A stretch of 64,000 nucleotides of DNA from Futiania mangrovi (GCF_024158125.1 NZ_JAMZFT010000001.1:1178001-1242000); one strand, 5' to 3'. Shown: positions 47,218 to 56,738, counted from the stretch's first letter. Translations and numbers: made by a program. Notes: generated from the sequence alone by a model not told the origin.

Positions 47218-47366
47218 CTTGCCGTGACCACCTTGCAGAGGGCCTTGTCCCTGAACGCAATTCTATTTAGCGAGCCGAGGCTCCCGGCGAAAGGGCGCGA
47301 GGATGCCTGCGGCGATCAGTCCGGAGGATTCCCGCGCCTCCGCGGCCCGAACTGCCACGAAACGGT

Positions 47367-47395
47367 GTAAAGAAAAAGGGGCGCCGAAGCACCCC
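47367..47395 (-). terminator. Rho-independent terminator after the repeat-rich peptidoglycan-binding protein
   Basis: On the minus strand AAGGGGTGC-TTCG-GCGCCCCTT forms a 9-bp stem (one G-U pair) closed by a UUCG tetraloop, followed by TTTCTTT. It lies about 33 bases after the gene's stop and 150 bases before ccmE. Confidence 0.88.
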
Positions 47396-47427
47396 TTCTC
47401 CCGTGATCTGCGTCAAGCGCCCTGCGT

Positions 47428-48390
47428 TCAGGCCGGGTTGACGCCAAGCATGCGCAGCGTCTCGATCGTCAGCTCGCCCGAGCCGAGGCCCTTGTCCTTC
47501 TGGAACCGCTCCAGCGCGTCGTAGGTGCCGCGGCCCAGAACGCCATCGATCTTGCCCGGATCGTAGCCGGCATTCTTCAGCGACGTCTGCAGACGGGTCA
47601 CCCAGTCCTCGGTCATGTTGACCTCGCAGAGGATTTCCCGCCACTCGATCGAGCCGTCGGACATCTTCACGCGCTTGGTCACGGTCTCGTACTCGGCCGG
47701 AACCTCGGTCACGACCTGGCGGGCAGGCTCGACGACCTTCTTGACCTTGATGGTCTCGTACTTCGCCGGAATCTCGACCTTCACGGTCTTCGGCGGCTCG
47801 ACCATGATGCGCTTGCGCACCTTCTCGGTCACCGCAGGGACGACCTCCTCGACGACCTGCGCCGGGGTCTTCATCACCCGCTTGCTGACGGTCTTGTACT
47901 CGGCCGGAACCTCGACAAGGCACATCGTCTCGCCGGTGCCGCGCTCGACCTTCTGAATCGGGCCGCAGTTGTTCTGCCAGGTGGTGTAGGCGGCGCGCAC
48001 CAGCACCTGCTCCTCAACCTCCTCGAACTCCGCCGGGACGGGCACGAGCTTTGTGGATTCCTCCTGCACGACGACGATCTCGTCGACGAAGTCGTACTGA
48101 GCCTCCACAAGCTCGAACTTGAAGGAGGCTTCCTCGACGAGAACCTCCTGCTCGACCTCCTCGTACTTCGCAGGGATCGTCTCGACCTCCTGCGAGGCGG
48201 GCTTGATCAGCACCCGCTCCTCCTGCTCGGCATATTGCGGCGGGATGAACACGCGCGCGAAGCACTGGCCGGGCTTCGCATTCGGCGGCAGGTTCAGGCC
48301 CGTCGTGTCGGTGGAGGCGGTTTGCGCCATTGCCGGCGCGGCGAGCGCGAGCGCAGCCGCCCCCGCAAGAACAATCCTCAATCCCCTCAT
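47428..48390 (-). CDS. Secreted 23-residue-repeat protein with C-terminal peptidoglycan-binding domain
   Basis: A 320-residue protein with a signal peptide (VLAGAAALALAAPAMA). It has two blocks of four repeats at an exact 23-residue period, each starting like PAKYEEVEQEVLVEE: residues 50, 73, 96, 119 and 162, 185, 208, 231. A 43-residue step between the blocks holds two cysteines (142 and 157). A peptidoglycan-binding type 1 domain (VTRLQTSLKNAGYDPGKIDG) closes the protein. It is likely attached to the cell wall. ATG 48390 follows GGAGGG. The repeats do not match a family I can name. Confidence 0.75.
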   Translation of the reverse strand: MRGLRIVLAGAAALALAAPAMAQTASTDTTGLNLPPNAKPGQCFARVFIPPQYAEQEERVLIKPASQEVETIPAKYEEVEQEVLVEEASFKFELVEAQYDFVDEIVVVQEESTKLVPVPAEFEEVEEQVLVRAAYTTWQNNCGPIQKVERGTGETMCLVEVPAEYKTVSKRVMKTPAQVVEEVVPAVTEKVRKRIMVEPPKTVKVEIPAKYETIKVKKVVEPARQVVTEVPAEYETVTKRVKMSDGSIEWREILCEVNMTEDWVTRLQTSLKNAGYDPGKIDGVLGRGTYDALERFQKDKGLGSGELTIETLRMLGVNPA

Positions 48391-48832
48391 CGATCCCTCC
48401 AAGATCACTGCAGAAACTCTCGCAAAACGCCCCATCCCGCTTCCGGGTCCGGAGCGCCGCCATACGGGCGCCAAGGTGAACCCAACGCCAGAACCAGCAA
48501 AACCCCCGGTTTTCCCCGGCTAGACCTACACCGATTCGGCTACATGCGCGACCTGACACATGATGCCCCGGCGGGCGTCAACCCCGCACCGTCGCAGACA
48601 TCCCGGCCGGACATGTGCAACCTGGACGCACTCACCCCGTCCTCTCCGTGAGACGACCGCGGAACCGGACTATTCCCGGCCTGCAAGAAAATCTTGCCAT
48701 GTCCCCGCGGCAGGGTGGCATGTCGCAATTGCAGCACAAGTGTCGCAAACTGTCCGTGACATGCGCGCCCGGGCGGATAGGGTCGAGCGCAGCAGGATAA
48801 CCGCTTCCAGGAGCGCGGGGATACATTTTCGG
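48391..48832. other. Intergenic region upstream of soxB
   Basis: About 440 bases with no convincing gene, separating the divergent repeat protein and the sarcosine oxidase operon. Features seen are a palindrome GCAAGA-AAA-TCTTGC (48683-48697) and two copies of TGTCGCAA exactly 20 bases apart (48721 and 48741). Confidence 0.5.
48721..48748 (+). promoter_or_regulatory. 20-bp-period direct repeat, candidate AraC/GlxA-type operator
   Basis: TGTCGCAA occurs at 48721-48728 and 48741-48748, two helical turns apart, as expected for a dimeric AraC-family activator. It lies 85-112 bases before soxB. From memory, the Pseudomonas ArgR regulator of the same GlxA subfamily uses TGTCGC half-sites. The GlxA-type regulator at 61670 is a candidate binder. 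Confidence 0.45.
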
Positions 48833-50080
48833 ATGACACGCTTCTCGGCCTTCGCGATCGCGCGCAACGCGCTGAGCTTTCACAAGGACTGGGGACCGCA
48901 CTGGCGCAATCCCGAACCGAAGCGCCAGTACGACGCGGTGATCGTCGGCGCCGGCGGGCACGGGCTGGCGACGGCCTACTACCTCGCCAAGGAGCACGGG
49001 CTGACCAATATCGCGGTGCTGGAGAAGGGCTGGCTCGGCGGCGGGAACACGGGGCGGAACACGACGATCATCCGGTCGAACTACCTCCAGGACGCCTCGA
49101 ACGCGATCTACGAGCTTTCGCGCGCGCTCTACGAGGGCCTGTCGCAGGAGCTGAACTACAACGTCATGTTCTCGCCGCGCGGCGTGATGATGCTCGCCCA
49201 GACCGAGCACGAATACCGCGCGCTGCAGCGCACCTCGCACGCCAACCGGCTGAACGGCGTCGAGACGCGGATGATCACGGCGGACGAGGTGAAGCGGATC
49301 TGTCCGATCCTCAACACCTCGCCCAATGCGCGCTATCCCGTTCTGGGCGCGCTGTGGCAGCCGCGCGCCGGGACCGCGCGCCACGATGCGGTCGCTTGGG
49401 GCTATGCCCGGGGCGCGGACGCACGCGGCGTCGACATCGTGCAAAACTGCGAGGTCACGGGCATCGACGTCGAAAACGGGCAGGTCACGGGGCTCACAAC
49501 CACCCGCGGCCACATCCGCACGCGCAAGGTTGGCGTCGTCGTCGCGGGCCACACGAGCCAGCTGATGGCGATGGCCGGGGTGCGCATGCCGATCGAGAGC
49601 GTGGCGCTGCAGGCGCTCGTCTCCGAGCCGATCAAGCCGGTCATGCCCTGCGTCGTGATGGCCAACACGGTGCACGGCTACATGAGCCAGTCCGACAAGG
49701 GTGAGCTTGTGATCGGCGGCGGCGCCGACGCCTACAACAATTTCAACCAGCGCGGCTCCTTCACCTCGCTGGAGCACACGGTCCGCGCCCTGGTCGAGAC
49801 GTTCCCGGCGATCTCGCGGCTCCGGATGCTCCGGCAATGGGGCGGCATCGTCGACATGACGGGCGACCGCTCCCCCATCCTGTCGCGGACGCCGGTCGAG
49901 GGGCTCTACGTCAATTGCGGCTGGGGCACCGGCGGGTTCAAGGCGATCCCCGGATCCGGCTTCTCCTTCGCGCGGCTGATCGCGCGGGGCGAGGACGACG
50001 TCTGCGGGCCCTTCTCGCTCGACCGCTTCCGCGAGGGGCGGATGATCGACGAGTCGGTCGCCGCCGCCGTGGCACACTGA
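48833..50080 (+). CDS. soxB: Sarcosine oxidase beta subunit
   Basis: A 415-residue FAD-binding subunit, exactly the usual length. The dinucleotide-binding motif is AVIVGAGGHGLATAYYLA, and the C-terminal FAD segment is YVNCGWGTGGFKAIPGSG. It carries the sarcosine oxidation site. With the alpha, gamma and delta subunits it converts sarcosine, O2 and tetrahydrofolate to glycine, 5,10-methylene-tetrahydrofolate and H2O2. It is the first gene of soxBDAG. Confidence 0.94.
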   Translation: MTRFSAFAIARNALSFHKDWGPHWRNPEPKRQYDAVIVGAGGHGLATAYYLAKEHGLTNIAVLEKGWLGGGNTGRNTTIIRSNYLQDASNAIYELSRALYEGLSQELNYNVMFSPRGVMMLAQTEHEYRALQRTSHANRLNGVETRMITADEVKRICPILNTSPNARYPVLGALWQPRAGTARHDAVAWGYARGADARGVDIVQNCEVTGIDVENGQVTGLTTTRGHIRTRKVGVVVAGHTSQLMAMAGVRMPIESVALQALVSEPIKPVMPCVVMANTVHGYMSQSDKGELVIGGGADAYNNFNQRGSFTSLEHTVRALVETFPAISRLRMLRQWGGIVDMTGDRSPILSRTPVEGLYVNCGWGTGGFKAIPGSGFSFARLIARGEDDVCGPFSLDRFREGRMIDESVAAAVAH

Positions 50081-50093
50081 GGGAGGGCGGATC

Positions 50094-50393
50094 ATGCTGC
50101 GCATCACCTGTCCCGTCTGCGGTGCCGAGGGCGACGAGACCGAGTTCGCTTATGGCCACCAGGCTCACATCCACCGCCCCGGCCCCGACTGCACGGACGC
50201 CGAGTGGGAGGAGTACCTGTTCCTGCGCGAGAACCCGAAGGGCTGGCACGCAGAACGCTGGCTGCACGCCTTTGGATGCGGCAAGTGGTTCCACGCGGTC
50301 CGCCACACGGTAACCATGGAGATCGCTGGCACCTACCCGGCCGATGCAAAGCCGCCCGCCGACCTGAAGACGCTGCTGGAGGGAGCGGCCTGA
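50094..50393 (+). CDS. soxD: Sarcosine oxidase delta subunit
   Basis: A 99-residue zinc-binding subunit. Probable ligands are Cys6 and Cys9 (TCPVCGAEG) plus His58 and Cys62 (WLHAFGCGKWF). It lies 13 bases after soxB and 2 bases before soxA. Confidence 0.94.
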   Translation: MLRITCPVCGAEGDETEFAYGHQAHIHRPGPDCTDAEWEEYLFLRENPKGWHAERWLHAFGCGKWFHAVRHTVTMEIAGTYPADAKPPADLKTLLEGAA

Positions 50394-50395
50394 CC

Positions 50396-53300
50396 ATGCC
50401 CCACCGCCTGCCGACAGGCGGCCGGATCGACCGGTCGCGCCCCCTCACCTTCCGCTTCGACGGCAAGACCTATCGCGGGTACGAGGGCGACACGCTCGCC
50501 TCCGCGCTGATGGCGAACGGCGTGATCCTGATGGGCCGCTCGTTCAAGTACCACCGCCCACGCGGACCGATCGCCGCCGGGGCGGAGGAGCCGAATGCGC
50601 TGGTCGAGGCCGGCGAGGGCACGCGGCACGAGCCGAACCTGCGCGCAACGCAGGTGGAGCTTTACGAGGGCCTGACCGCCCGCTCGCAGAACCGCTGGCC
50701 GTCGCTCGCCTGGGACGTGGGCGCGGTCAACAGCAAGCTGGCGCGCGTCTTCCCGGCGGGCTTCTACTACAAGACCTTCATGTGGCCGCGCAGCTTCTGG
50801 GAAAAGCTCTACGAGCCGGTGATCCGGCGGGCGGCGGGCCTCGGCACCGCGCCGAAGGAGCGCGACGGCGACACCTACGAGCAGATGCACGCCTTCGCCG
50901 ACGTCACGGTCGCGGGCGGCGGGGTCGCGGGCCTCGCGGCAGCGTTGGCTGCGGCGGAGGCCGGCGCGCGCGTCTTGCTGATCGAGGACCAGCCAGTGCT
51001 CGGCGGGCGGACGCCGGACGAGGGGCACGAGATCGCGGGCAAGCCAGCCGCAGACTGGATCGCGCAAACGGAAGCCGCGCTGCGGGCGCACGCCAACGTC
51101 ACGATCCTGAGGCGCACCACGGTCGTGGGGCATTTCGACCACAATTATCTGATGGCGGCCGAACGGGTCGGCGACCATGCCCCGGCGCCGACGGCCGGGG
51201 CGGCGCCGCGCCACCGCCTGTGGAAGATCCGCGCCCGGGAGACGGTCGTCGCGGCAGGCGCGATCGAGCGGCCGATGGTCTTTGCCAACAACGACCGGCC
51301 GGGCGTGATGCTCGCCTCCGCCGTGCGGACGTTCGTTGCGCGCTACGGCGTGTCGCCCGGCCACCGGGTCGTCGTCTTCACCAACAATGACGACGCCTAT
51401 CGCACGGCGCTGACGCTCGCCGACGCGGGCGTGATGGTGCCGCTGATCGTGGATGCGCGCGAGGGCTCCGACGGCGACCTCGTCCGCCAGGCGCGCGAGC
51501 GGGGGCTGTCGATCCGGTTCAAGGCGGGGATCGCCACGGCGCTCGGCACGAAAGCCGTGACCGGCGTGCGCGTGGGCACGCTGCGCGACAGCGGACGCAT
51601 GGGCGACCCGCTGGAGACGATCGACTGCGACGCCGTCGCCATGTCGGGTGGCTGGAACCCGGCGGTGCACCTCTTCTCCCACTGCGGCGGCAAGCTGCGC
51701 TTCGACGAGACGCTCGCGGCCTTCGTGCCGGGGGAAACGCGGGAGCGGCTGACGGTCTGCGGCGCGGCAAACGGGGCGATGACGCTCGACACCGTACTCG
51801 CCGACGGGGTCGCCAAGGGGCACGCGGCGGCGGCGCGCGCGACGGGAGCAGATGTGGGCAAGGCCCCGAAGCCGCCCAGGGCCGACGCGCCGCGGGAGGC
51901 GCCGCTCGCGCCGATCTGGTTCGTGCCCTCGCTCCCGCCCTATGCCGAGGGGAACAAGCACTTCCTCGACCAGCAGAACGACGTGACCGCGGCGGACGTG
52001 GAGCTTGCGGCGCGCGAGGGTTACCGCTCGGTCGAGCACACGAAACGCTACACCACGCTCGGCATGGCGACGGACCAGGGCAAGACGTCGAACATCGCAG
52101 GGCTAGGCATCCTCGCGGACGCACTGGGCAAGCCGATCCCGAAGGTGGGGACGACCACCTTCCGCCCGCCCTACACCCCCTACTCCTTCGGCGCGATCGC
52201 GGGACGGCGCGCGGGCGCACTGTTCCACCCGGTCCGCAAGACGCCGATCAGCGACTGGGCCAACGCCCACGGCGCGGACAACGAGCCGGTGGGCGACTGG
52301 CGCCGCCCCTTCTGCTACCGCAAGCCGGGCGAGACGCGCGAGCAGGCCGTCACGCGCGAGGTGCGCGCGGTGCGCCAGGCGGTCGGGCTGCTGGATGCTT
52401 CCACCCTCGGCAAGATCGAGGTGCGGGGACCGGATGCGGGCGAACTGCTCGACCGCGTCTACACCAACATGATGTCGACGCTGATGGCCGGACGCTGCCG
52501 CTACGGCCTGATGATGAACGACAACGGCTTCCTGTGGGACGACGGCGTCGTGGCGCGGCTGGGCGAGGACCGCTTCGTCCTGCACACGACGAGCGGCAAT
52601 GCAGGCCGGGTGCGCGCGTGGCTGGAGGAGTGGCTGCAGACCGAGTGGTTCGACCTCAAGGCCTATGTCACCGACGTGACGGAGCAATGGGCGCAGATCG
52701 CGGTGGCGGGACCGAAGGCGCGGCGGCTGCTGGAGAGCCTCGACAGCGACATCGACTGGTCGGCGGACGCCTTCCCCTTCATGGCGCAGGTGAGCGGACG
52801 TCTGGCGGGCTGCCCGGTGCGTGTCTACCGGATCAGCTTCTCGGGCGAGTTGTCCTACGAGATCGCCGCGCCGGCCAGCCAGGGCCTGCACCTGTGGCAG
52901 GCGCTGCTGACAGCGGGCAGCGCGCTCGGCGTCCAGCCCTATGGCACCGAGGCGCTGCACATCCTGCGCGCGGAGAAGGGCTTCATCATGATCGGGGACG
53001 AGACCGACGGGACGGTCACGCCGCGCGACCTCGGCCTCGACTGGGCGCTGTCGAAGAAGAAGCGCGACTTCATCGGCAAGCGCGCGCTGGAGCGCCCGGA
53101 GATGACGCGGCCCGACCGCAGGCGACTCGTCGGCCTGCTGACGGAGGAGGCGCAGACCGTCCTGCCGGTCGGCGCCTGTGCGGTGGCCGATCCGAACGCC
53201 GCCAGACCGATGAAGACGATCGGCCACGTGACCTCCAGCTACATGAGCCCGACGCTGGGCCGTTCAATCGCCATGGCGCTCGTCGAGCGCGGGCCGGAGC

Positions 53301-53404
53301 GGATGGGAGAGACGCTCTCCTTCCCGCTGGAGTCGGGCGTCGTGCGCGCGAAGATCGTGGACCCGGTTTTCTACGACAAGGACGGGGAGCGGCAGAATGT
53401 CTGA
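50396..53404 (+). CDS. soxA: Sarcosine oxidase alpha subunit
   Basis: A 1002-residue subunit. The N-terminal 2Fe-2S-like fold (FDGKTYRGYEGDTLASALMA) lacks cluster cysteines, as normal for SoxA. An NAD+-binding Rossmann domain (VTVAGGGVAGLAAALAAAEAG) follows, and a C-terminal aminomethyltransferase-like tetrahydrofolate domain (from about residue 610; FSGELSYEIAAP, GTEALHILRAEKGF). It produces methylene-tetrahydrofolate from the sarcosine methyl group. The 3' end overlaps soxG by 8 bases. Confidence 0.94.
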   Translation: MPHRLPTGGRIDRSRPLTFRFDGKTYRGYEGDTLASALMANGVILMGRSFKYHRPRGPIAAGAEEPNALVEAGEGTRHEPNLRATQVELYEGLTARSQNRWPSLAWDVGAVNSKLARVFPAGFYYKTFMWPRSFWEKLYEPVIRRAAGLGTAPKERDGDTYEQMHAFADVTVAGGGVAGLAAALAAAEAGARVLLIEDQPVLGGRTPDEGHEIAGKPAADWIAQTEAALRAHANVTILRRTTVVGHFDHNYLMAAERVGDHAPAPTAGAAPRHRLWKIRARETVVAAGAIERPMVFANNDRPGVMLASAVRTFVARYGVSPGHRVVVFTNNDDAYRTALTLADAGVMVPLIVDAREGSDGDLVRQARERGLSIRFKAGIATALGTKAVTGVRVGTLRDSGRMGDPLETIDCDAVAMSGGWNPAVHLFSHCGGKLRFDETLAAFVPGETRERLTVCGAANGAMTLDTVLADGVAKGHAAAARATGADVGKAPKPPRADAPREAPLAPIWFVPSLPPYAEGNKHFLDQQNDVTAADVELAAREGYRSVEHTKRYTTLGMATDQGKTSNIAGLGILADALGKPIPKVGTTTFRPPYTPYSFGAIAGRRAGALFHPVRKTPISDWANAHGADNEPVGDWRRPFCYRKPGETREQAVTREVRAVRQAVGLLDASTLGKIEVRGPDAGELLDRVYTNMMSTLMAGRCRYGLMMNDNGFLWDDGVVARLGEDRFVLHTTSGNAGRVRAWLEEWLQTEWFDLKAYVTDVTEQWAQIAVAGPKARRLLESLDSDIDWSADAFPFMAQVSGRLAGCPVRVYRISFSGELSYEIAAPASQGLHLWQALLTAGSALGVQPYGTEALHILRAEKGFIMIGDETDGTVTPRDLGLDWALSKKKRDFIGKRALERPEMTRPDRRRLVGLLTEEAQTVLPVGACAVADPNAARPMKTIGHVTSSYMSPTLGRSIAMALVERGPERMGETLSFPLESGVVRAKIVDPVFYDKDGERQNV

Positions 53405-53987
53405 CAGCGTTCCGATGCTGAAGAGCGCGCTCGACGGCGTCGCGGCGGGCCGGACGGGGCTCGCGCTAGACCTCGCGGAGGTGTTTCCGCAAGGCATGGT
53501 GACGCTGCGGGCGGACGCTGGCGAGGCGTTTGAGGCGGCACTCTCCTCCCTCGGCCTGCCGCCACTGCCCGGCGTGCGCCGCTCGACGGTCGCGGACGGG
53601 CGCCGCCTGATCTGGATGAGCCCGGACGAATGGCTGCTGCTGTGCGCCCATGGGGAAGCCGCGGACCTTGCCCAACGTCTCGACGCTGGGCTCGAAGGCG
53701 TCCCCCACGCGGTGGTCGATGTGTCGGACGCGCGCACGGTGTTGCAGATCCGCGGCGCGGGCGCGCGGGAACTTCTGATGAAGGGCGCGCCCGTCGACCT
53801 GTATCCGGCCTCCTTCGGCGTCGACGACGTGCGCCGCACCCAGTTCGCCGAGGTCGCGTGCGCCTTCTGGATGATCGCCGACGGCCCGCCTGCCTTCGAG
53901 ATGGTGGTCTTCCGCTCCTACGCCGAGTTCGTATGGCGCTTCCTGGCCGACAGCGCCCGCAAGGAGGCGATGATCCGGCTGTTCTGA
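53397..53987 (+). CDS. soxG: Sarcosine oxidase gamma subunit
   Basis: A 196-residue GcvT-like small subunit with WMSPDEWLLLCAHGEA and a conserved end (FEMVVFRSYAEFVWRFLADS). It overlaps soxA by 8 bases and completes the heterotetramer operon. Confidence 0.92.
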   Translation: MSDSVPMLKSALDGVAAGRTGLALDLAEVFPQGMVTLRADAGEAFEAALSSLGLPPLPGVRRSTVADGRRLIWMSPDEWLLLCAHGEAADLAQRLDAGLEGVPHAVVDVSDARTVLQIRGAGARELLMKGAPVDLYPASFGVDDVRRTQFAEVACAFWMIADGPPAFEMVVFRSYAEFVWRFLADSARKEAMIRLF

Positions 53988-54095
53988 CCGCACCCGGTTG
54001 TCAGCGCCTCGGCTTTCGGGCGACACTGGCCCCCTTGCCGGCGCGGTACCCTGCTGGCCAAGGGATTGGGCATCTCGCCACCGGGGACGTCGCAC

Positions 54096-54692
54096 ATGGG
54101 CTTCTTTGTTACGATTCTTGTCGGTTTTGCAATTGGCTATGCCTTCTGCTTCATGCAGCGTGGGAAGCGGGAGGAGCGGCTGCACGACAGCTGGCGCCAG
54201 CGCCTGACGCAGGCCGAGACACAGGCGCGCGCACTGCGCGACGACCTGAAGGCCGCGCGGGAGGCGGGCGCGGGCGGCCCCCAGGGAGGCGGCGCGGCGA
54301 TCGACGAGTTGCGCCAGAAGCTGATGGCCTGCGAATCCGAGCGTGCGCGTGCGCTGGCCGAGGTCGACCGGCTCAAGGGGGCCGGTGCAGCAGCACGCGC
54401 ACCCGCAGCCCCCTCCGCCCGGCTTCTGGAGAGCGAGGCCGCCGCCCGCGCCGCCGCGACGGGGATTCCTGCCGCGGACGCGGATGCCGCGCCCGACGAC
54501 CTCACCCGCATCAAGGGCGTGGGTCCGAAGCTCGCAGGCCTCCTGAACGAGCTTGGCGTCTTCACCTTCGCGCAGGTCGCCGCGTGGACGCAGGCCGACA
54601 TCGACCGCGTGGACGAGCGGCTCGGCAGCTTCAAGGGCCGTATCCGGCGCGACGATTGGGTCGCACAGGCGAAAACGCTCGCGAAAGGCTGA
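54096..54692 (+). CDS. Membrane-anchored coiled-coil protein with helix-hairpin-helix domain
   Basis: A 198-residue protein. The N-terminal membrane helix (FFVTILVGFAIGYAFCFM) is followed by a charged coiled-coil region (about residues 25-130), then a helix-hairpin-helix domain of the flap-endonuclease-like type (DDLTRIKGVGPKLAGLLNEL and RRDDWVAQAKTLA). Such domains are common at the C-terminus of alphaproteobacterial small membrane proteins; whether they bind DNA is not known. It sits 108 bases after soxG and converges on the RACo gene. Confidence 0.75.
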   Translation: MGFFVTILVGFAIGYAFCFMQRGKREERLHDSWRQRLTQAETQARALRDDLKAAREAGAGGPQGGGAAIDELRQKLMACESERARALAEVDRLKGAGAAARAPAAPSARLLESEAAARAAATGIPAADADAAPDDLTRIKGVGPKLAGLLNELGVFTFAQVAAWTQADIDRVDERLGSFKGRIRRDDWVAQAKTLAKG

Positions 54693-56738
54693 TCAGGCGG
54701 CGGGCGTGCCGCGCCGCCGGCGCCGTGAACGCCCGCCCTCGCCCGCCTCCGCCGCCGCCGTCACCTCGCGCGGCGGCAGGTCGACCGCCTTGGCAAGCTC
54801 CGTATAGGGAGCGGTCGCGTGCGGGATCGCCATCGCGCCCACGAAATGCTCCTGGAACTTCGGCTCGACCGCCGTCTCGATCTTCTCGATGCGGCGCACG
54901 ACGTCCTCGATCTCGGCGCGCGCGGCCGTGTTGAGCAGCGCGATGCGTGCGCCCGTGCCTGCGGCGTTGCCCGCCGAGCCGACCTTTGCCGGGTCGCAAT
55001 CGGGGATGAGGCCCAGCACCATCGCGTAGACCGGGTCGATGTGGCTGCCGAACGCGCCCGCGAGCGTCACCCGCTCCACCCGGTCGATGCCGAGATGATC
55101 CATCAGCAGCCGCGCGCCCGCGTAGAGTGCGCCCTTGGCAAGCTGGATCGCGCGCACATCGCCCTGCGTGATCCGCACCGCCGGGTCGCCGTCGTGCAGG
55201 AGGTAACTGAAGGTGCGCCCCTCGCCCGCGATCCGGTGCGTGCGCGCGCCCTTCGTCCCGTCGACGATGCCGTCCGCGCGGATGAGGCCCGAGAGATACA
55301 TCTCCGCCAGCGCCTCGATGATGCCCGACCCGCAGATGCCGGTGACGCCGATGCCCGCGACGGCTTGAGCGAAGCCCGGCTCGTTCGACCATAGGTCGCA
55401 GCCGATCACCTTGAAGCGCGGCTCCAGCGTCTCGCGGTCGATGCGCACCCGCTCGATGGCGCCGGGGGCTGCGCGCTGGCCGCAGGAGATCTGCGCCCCC
55501 TCGAACGCCGGTCCCGTGGGCGAGGAGGCCGCAAGCAGCCGGTGGCGGTTGCCCAGAAGGATCTCGGCATTGGTGCCCACGTCGACGATCAGCGCGATCT
55601 CGTCGGAGAGGTAAGGCGTCTCCGACAGCGCGACAGCAGCCGTATCCGCGCCCACGTGCCCGGCGATGCAGGGGAGCACATAGACCCGCGCGCCGGGGTG
55701 AAGCTTCAGGTCAAGCTCGCTCGCGCGCAGCGACTGCGCCGTCCCCGCCGCAAGCGCGAAAGGCGCGCCGCCAAGCTCGCTCGGGTCGATGCCCAGAAGC
55801 AGGTGATGCATGATCGGGTTGCCGACGAACACCGCCTCGAGAATGTCCCCGGGCGCTATGCCCGCCTCCGCCGCCACTTCCGCCGCGAGGTCGCTGATCG
55901 CCTCGCGCACCGCCGCCGTCATCTCCCGGTCGCCGCCGGGGTTCATGAGGACGTAGGAGACGCGGCTCATCAGGTCCTCGCCGAAGCGGATCTGCGGGTT
56001 CATCACGCCGGCGGACGCCACCACCTCCCCGCTCGCGAGGTCGCAGAGGTGGGCGGCGATGGTGGTCGAGCCGACGTCGATGGCAAGCCCGTAGATCCGG
56101 TCGCGGAAGTCCGGCCAGACGGCGACGATGCGTGGGCCGGCGCGATCCTCGTGCACCGCCACGGTGATGCGGAAGCCGCCCTTGCGCAGCGCGGCTTGCA
56201 GCACGCGGATCACGTCGAGGTCGGCGGCCGCCCCCTCGATCCCCCATTGCGCGGCAAGTGCTGCCTGCACGCGCTCGAGGTCGCCCTGCGGCTTGTGCAT
56301 GTCCGGCTCCTCCACCTCCAGGTAATGGAGGCGGGTGGCCGGGTTCATCTCGATGGCGCGGACCTCGGCCCGCTTGCGGACGACCTGCTTGTGGACCTGG
56401 CTGTCGGCGGGCACGTCGATCACGGCGTCGCCCTGCAGCGTCGCGGTGCAGGACAGACGCCGGCCCGCCTTCATGCCGCGCTTGGAGCGGTAGCGTTCCT
56501 CGACCGCGCTCCACGGGCTCAGGTGCCCCGCGCGGCTGGTGAGCCCGTGCTTGGCGAACTCCCCCTCCGACAGGACGACCTGGCAGCGCCCGCAGATCCC
56601 GCGCCCGCCGCAGACGGAATCGATGTCGACGCCGAGGGACCGCGCGGCCGTCAGGATCGGCGTGCCGACCGGGAAACGGCCACGCCGCCCGCTTGGCGTG
56701 AAGACGAGGAGCGCGTCGCTGGTCTTGCCATCCGGCAT
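54693..56738 (-). CDS. Reductive activator of corrinoid proteins (RACo-like, 2Fe-2S and ASKHA domains)
   Basis: A 681-residue ATP-dependent enzyme that re-reduces inactive Co(II) corrinoid protein. The N-terminal ferredoxin has cluster ligands Cys43, Cys49, Cys52 and Cys97 (DSVCGGRGICGRCQV). The large C-terminal part is the DUF4445/ASKHA ATPase fold, with YGLAIDVGSTTIAAHLCDL and LIVDVGTNAEILLGN. The final residues are Arg-rich (GGRSRRRRRGTP). It fits the maintenance enzyme for the corrinoid protein encoded at 63283. Confidence 0.88.
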   Translation of the reverse strand: MPDGKTSDALLVFTPSGRRGRFPVGTPILTAARSLGVDIDSVCGGRGICGRCQVVLSEGEFAKHGLTSRAGHLSPWSAVEERYRSKRGMKAGRRLSCTATLQGDAVIDVPADSQVHKQVVRKRAEVRAIEMNPATRLHYLEVEEPDMHKPQGDLERVQAALAAQWGIEGAAADLDVIRVLQAALRKGGFRITVAVHEDRAGPRIVAVWPDFRDRIYGLAIDVGSTTIAAHLCDLASGEVVASAGVMNPQIRFGEDLMSRVSYVLMNPGGDREMTAAVREAISDLAAEVAAEAGIAPGDILEAVFVGNPIMHHLLLGIDPSELGGAPFALAAGTAQSLRASELDLKLHPGARVYVLPCIAGHVGADTAAVALSETPYLSDEIALIVDVGTNAEILLGNRHRLLAASSPTGPAFEGAQISCGQRAAPGAIERVRIDRETLEPRFKVIGCDLWSNEPGFAQAVAGIGVTGICGSGIIEALAEMYLSGLIRADGIVDGTKGARTHRIAGEGRTFSYLLHDGDPAVRITQGDVRAIQLAKGALYAGARLLMDHLGIDRVERVTLAGAFGSHIDPVYAMVLGLIPDCDPAKVGSAGNAAGTGARIALLNTAARAEIEDVVRRIEKIETAVEPKFQEHFVGAMAIPHATAPYTELAKAVDLPPREVTAAAEAGEGGRSRRRRRGTPAA

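Noticed and set aside
48683-48702. Minus-strand TGGCAAGATTTTCTTGCA before the repeat-rich protein gene
   Set aside because: The -12 half is two bases too far; the signal is better explained by the palindrome GCAAGA-AAA-TCTTGC.
48540-48839. 99-codon minus-strand frame between the repeat protein and soxB
   Set aside because: No ribosome site, no domain, and it would cover the likely soxB control region; composition is like random GC-rich sequence.
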